Shown: positions 61,866-64,000 of the stretch, one piece after another
Layout: each line of letters begins with the position of its first letter
Position numbering within the stretch: position 1 is the first letter of the stretch
Assembly (NCBI RefSeq): GCF_003946915.1
Contig: NZ_RPOC01000001.1
Span: 496,001-560,000 of the forward strand
Length of the DNA: 64,000 nucleotides
DNA from: Flavobacterium ustbae
GTDB taxonomy: Bacteria; Bacteroidota; Bacteroidia; Flavobacteriales; Flavobacteriaceae
Direction: 5' to 3'
Position numbers and translations under genes: made by a program
The notes under the pieces: model-generated
Told to the model about the DNA's origin: nothing
Databases searched by the model: none
Seen by the model: the letters and a program-made list of their open reading frames with translations, nothing else

Positions 61866-63353
61866 ATGTCAATTAAGTCAATTGCGGCAAAAATATTTGC
61901 TAAAAAAATATACAATAAAACACTTAAATGGGCTAACAAACCAGTTGAAACCCAGCAAAAGGTTTTTGAAAATTTGATTGAAAGTGCACAAAACACCGAA
62001 TTTGGGAAAGACCATCATTTTAATCAAATAAAAACGTTTCAAGATTTTCAGAAACATGTTCCTGTAAGAGATTACGAAGATTTGAAGCCTTATGTTGAAA
62101 AGGTTGTAAAAGGCGAATCGGATATTTTATGGAAAGGAAAACCATTATATTTTGCTAAAACTTCGGGAACAACTTCGGGAGCAAAATTTATTCCGCTAAC
62201 TAAGGAATCAATGCCTTATCATATTGAAGCAGCGCGAAATGCCATTTTGCATTATGTTCATGAAACTGGAAAAGCCGATTTTGTTGACGGAAAAATGATT
62301 TTTCTGCAGGGAAGTCCAATTCTAACCGAGAAATACGGAATTAAATTTGGAAGACTTTCTGGAATTGTAGCACATTTTGTTCCAAAGTATCTTCAGAAAA
62401 ACAGAATGCCGTCTTGGGAAACCAATTGTATAGACGATTGGGAAACCAAAGTCGATGCCATTGTAGACGAAACGATTAAGGAAAATATGTCTATAATTTC
62501 TGGAATTCCGTCTTGGGTGCAAATGTATTTTGAGCGTTTGGAAAAGAAAAGCGGAGGGAAGAAGATAGGTGAAATATTCAAAAACTTTAATTTGTTTATT
62601 TACGGAGGTGTTAACTACGAACCGTATCGCGCCAAATTTGAAAACATGATCGGACGAAAAGTGGATAGTATCGAGTTATTTCCGGCTTCTGAAGGATTTT
62701 TTGCCTATCAAGATTCACAAAAAGAAAAGGGAATGTTGTTGCTTTTAAATTCAGGTATTTTCTACGAATTTATAAAAGCAGATGAATTCTTTACCGAAAA
62801 CCCAAAAGTGTATACGATTGGTGAAGTTGAGGTTGGCGTAAATTATGTGTTGATTATTTCTACCAATGCCGGACTTTGGCGTTATAATATTGGTGATACC
62901 GTTCAGTTTACCACTTTGGCTCCGTATCGAATTATAGTTTCGGGTCGTATCAAACATTATATTTCGGCTTTTGGAGAACACGTAATTGCCAATGAAGTTG
63001 AAAATGCTATGAAAGAAGCGGTTGCTGAAACCAATATAGTTATTAACGAGTTTACTGTTGCGCCGCAAATCAATCCGTTAAGCGGACTTCCGTATCATGA
63101 ATGGTTGATTGAATTTGAAAAAGAACCAGACGATTTTGACGCTTTCGCAGAAGCGTTGGACAATTCAATGCGCAAGCAAAATATTTATTACGATGATCTC
63201 ATTACCGGAAATGTGCTGCGAAAAGTTGTGATCACAAAAGTTTCTAAAAATGGATTTCAAGATTATATGAAATCTCAGGGAAAACTGGGAGGTCAGAATA
63301 AAATTCCGAGATTGTCAAATGACAGAAAAATTGCGGATAATCTTACAAAATAG
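61866..63353 (+). CDS. GH3 auxin-responsive-promoter family protein
   Basis: The protein has 495 residues. The acyl-adenylating fold is seen in FAKTSGTTSGAKFIPLTKES (P-loop-like ATP motif), later FIYGGVNYEPYRAKFENMIG and YGGVN-type strands, then LWRYNIGDTVQFTTLAPYRIIVSGRIKHYISAFGEHV with conserved catalytic-turn residues. Plant GH3 enzymes conjugate amino acids to acids such as auxin. Bacterial members have unknown substrates but are common in Bacteroidota. It shares a message with the coiled-coil gene upstream. Confidence 0.88.
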   Translation: MSIKSIAAKIFAKKIYNKTLKWANKPVETQQKVFENLIESAQNTEFGKDHHFNQIKTFQDFQKHVPVRDYEDLKPYVEKVVKGESDILWKGKPLYFAKTSGTTSGAKFIPLTKESMPYHIEAARNAILHYVHETGKADFVDGKMIFLQGSPILTEKYGIKFGRLSGIVAHFVPKYLQKNRMPSWETNCIDDWETKVDAIVDETIKENMSIISGIPSWVQMYFERLEKKSGGKKIGEIFKNFNLFIYGGVNYEPYRAKFENMIGRKVDSIELFPASEGFFAYQDSQKEKGMLLLLNSGIFYEFIKADEFFTENPKVYTIGEVEVGVNYVLIISTNAGLWRYNIGDTVQFTTLAPYRIIVSGRIKHYISAFGEHVIANEVENAMKEAVAETNIVINEFTVAPQINPLSGLPYHEWLIEFEKEPDDFDAFAEALDNSMRKQNIYYDDLITGNVLRKVVITKVSKNGFQDYMKSQGKLGGQNKIPRLSNDRKIADNLTK

Positions 63354-63426
63354 TATAATATTTTTAAGATTAAACAGTTTATTTATCCAATAAGTTTATA
63401 TGGATAAATAAAAATTCATGGGTTAA

Positions 63427-64000
63427 GGAAAGTTTCAAAACAAATACCGAATTTCTTCAATAAGAGCCCAATGGTGGGATTATGGTTGGAACGGAGCGTA
63501 TTTTATAACAATTTGTACACAGGATAGGGAACATTATTTTGGAAAAATTCAAAATAATAAAATGATTTTATCAGAAGTTGGCATTATTGCCGATTTATTG
63601 TGGCATCAAATTCCAATGCACCATAAAAACGTTGAATTGGGTGATTTTGTGGTGATGCCAAATCATATTCACGGAATTTTGATTATCGATAAACAAAATA
63701 ATATCGATTTGGATAACGTGAATAATACGAATGACGCGAACGATGTATATACAGGGCATGCCCTGTATATACCACCGCCGTCACCGGTCATCACATTTGA
63801 AAAACCAGGTTCGCAACGTTTTCAAAACATTGGGAAAAACACCATTTCGTGTATTGTTGGATCCTATAAATCTGCGGTAACCAAACATGCCAATAGATTA
63901 GGTTATCGGCATCAATGGCAAAAATTATTTTATGATAATATCATTAGAGACAATAATCAATATCAAAGAATTTCTGATTACATTGTTTCAAATCCAGAAA
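63427..64000 (+). CDS. REP-associated tyrosine transposase, start broken, 3' end outside window
   Basis: The open frame begins after TAA (63424-63426). An in-frame ATG at 63418 would give M-G and then that stop, so the native start appears disrupted. From GKFQNKYRISSIRAQWWDYG the sequence continues with GAYFITICTQDREHYFG and MPNHIHGILI, which carries the HUH pair. SYKSAVTKHANRLG contains the Tyr nucleophile. RAYTs move or maintain REP palindromes. The segment VYTGHALYIPPPSP is encoded by a perfect 28-bp palindrome (63745-63772), which looks like an in-frame repeat insertion. It runs off the right edge. Confidence 0.8.
63745..63772. repeat. Perfect 28-bp palindrome inside the RAYT gene
   Basis: The self-complementary sequence is centred on GGGCATGCCC with TATATAC-type ends. 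It is in frame and keeps the gene open. Short palindromes within or near RAYT genes are common. Confidence 0.8.

Noticed and set aside
61697-61996. Minus-strand 99-codon frame
   Set aside because: Overlaps the ends of two well-supported plus-strand genes in a shared operon.

Overview
This 64 kb window looks like chromosomal DNA of a gliding Flavobacterium, probably close to F. johnsoniae. The reasons are low GC, Bacteroidota-type promoters (TTG, 17-19 bp, TAnnTTTG), type IX secretion and gliding genes, and typical flavobacterial neighbours (DUF4175, HU/SPOR protein, GIN domain, DUF6327). Species assignment is an inference.

Left arm, 1-19.4 kb, minus strand. This is a gliding-motility operon matching the known F. 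johnsoniae order fjoh_0982-sprC-sprD-sprB-sprF. A beta-helix-like secreted protein and a small secreted protein come first. They are followed by SprC-like (Ig-like repeats plus a type B T9SS sorting domain), SprD-like (PorP/SprF barrel, very long Ala/Lys/Glu coiled coil, SPOR-like end) and the first 3900 residues of the giant SprB-like adhesin. SprB runs off the left edge, and sprF should lie just beyond.

Middle, 19.5-31.4 kb. This is a mixed housekeeping block: holB, a DoxX protein, an acyl-CoA thioesterase, recA, plsC, a GxxExxY gene bracketed by inverted repeats, trpS, dprA and an HU/SPOR protein. A secreted-protein gene here is split by an in-frame TAA.

31.4-55.1 kb, mostly minus strand. 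It holds a PIF1-like helicase, an OmpH/Skp lipoprotein, a methyltransferase, a GNAT gene, mnmG, ybeY and DUF4175. Next come gltX and an SPFH protein on the plus strand, a YtxH/holin-like/DUF6327 envelope cluster, glnS, a ParE-type toxin-antitoxin pair, folB, tRNA-Cys, LysE, a GIN-domain protein and rnr. Nine good parS-like palindromes (GTTYCACGTGRAAC type) and one degenerate copy lie at 31.5-38.6 kb, seven of them (including the degenerate one) within 403 bp between mnmG and ybeY. They mark a likely ParB-binding, origin-proximal region. tRNA-Cys is followed by two tandem copies of its own 3' tail.

55.1-64 kb, mostly plus strand. A gene-poor AT-rich stretch with DnaA-box-like 9-mers (55.46-56.23 kb) sits where the predominant gene direction flips and is my candidate for oriC. 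Then come rpiB, DUF1294, an autoinhibited class II Fic protein bracketed by two copies of the same palindrome, tex, tatA, a membrane coiled-coil protein, a GH3-family protein and a RAYT transposase with a broken start that is cut by the right edge.

The most interesting items are the gliding operon with the unusual SprD-like fusion, the parS cluster with the candidate origin, the Fic cassette and the tRNA-tail repeats.
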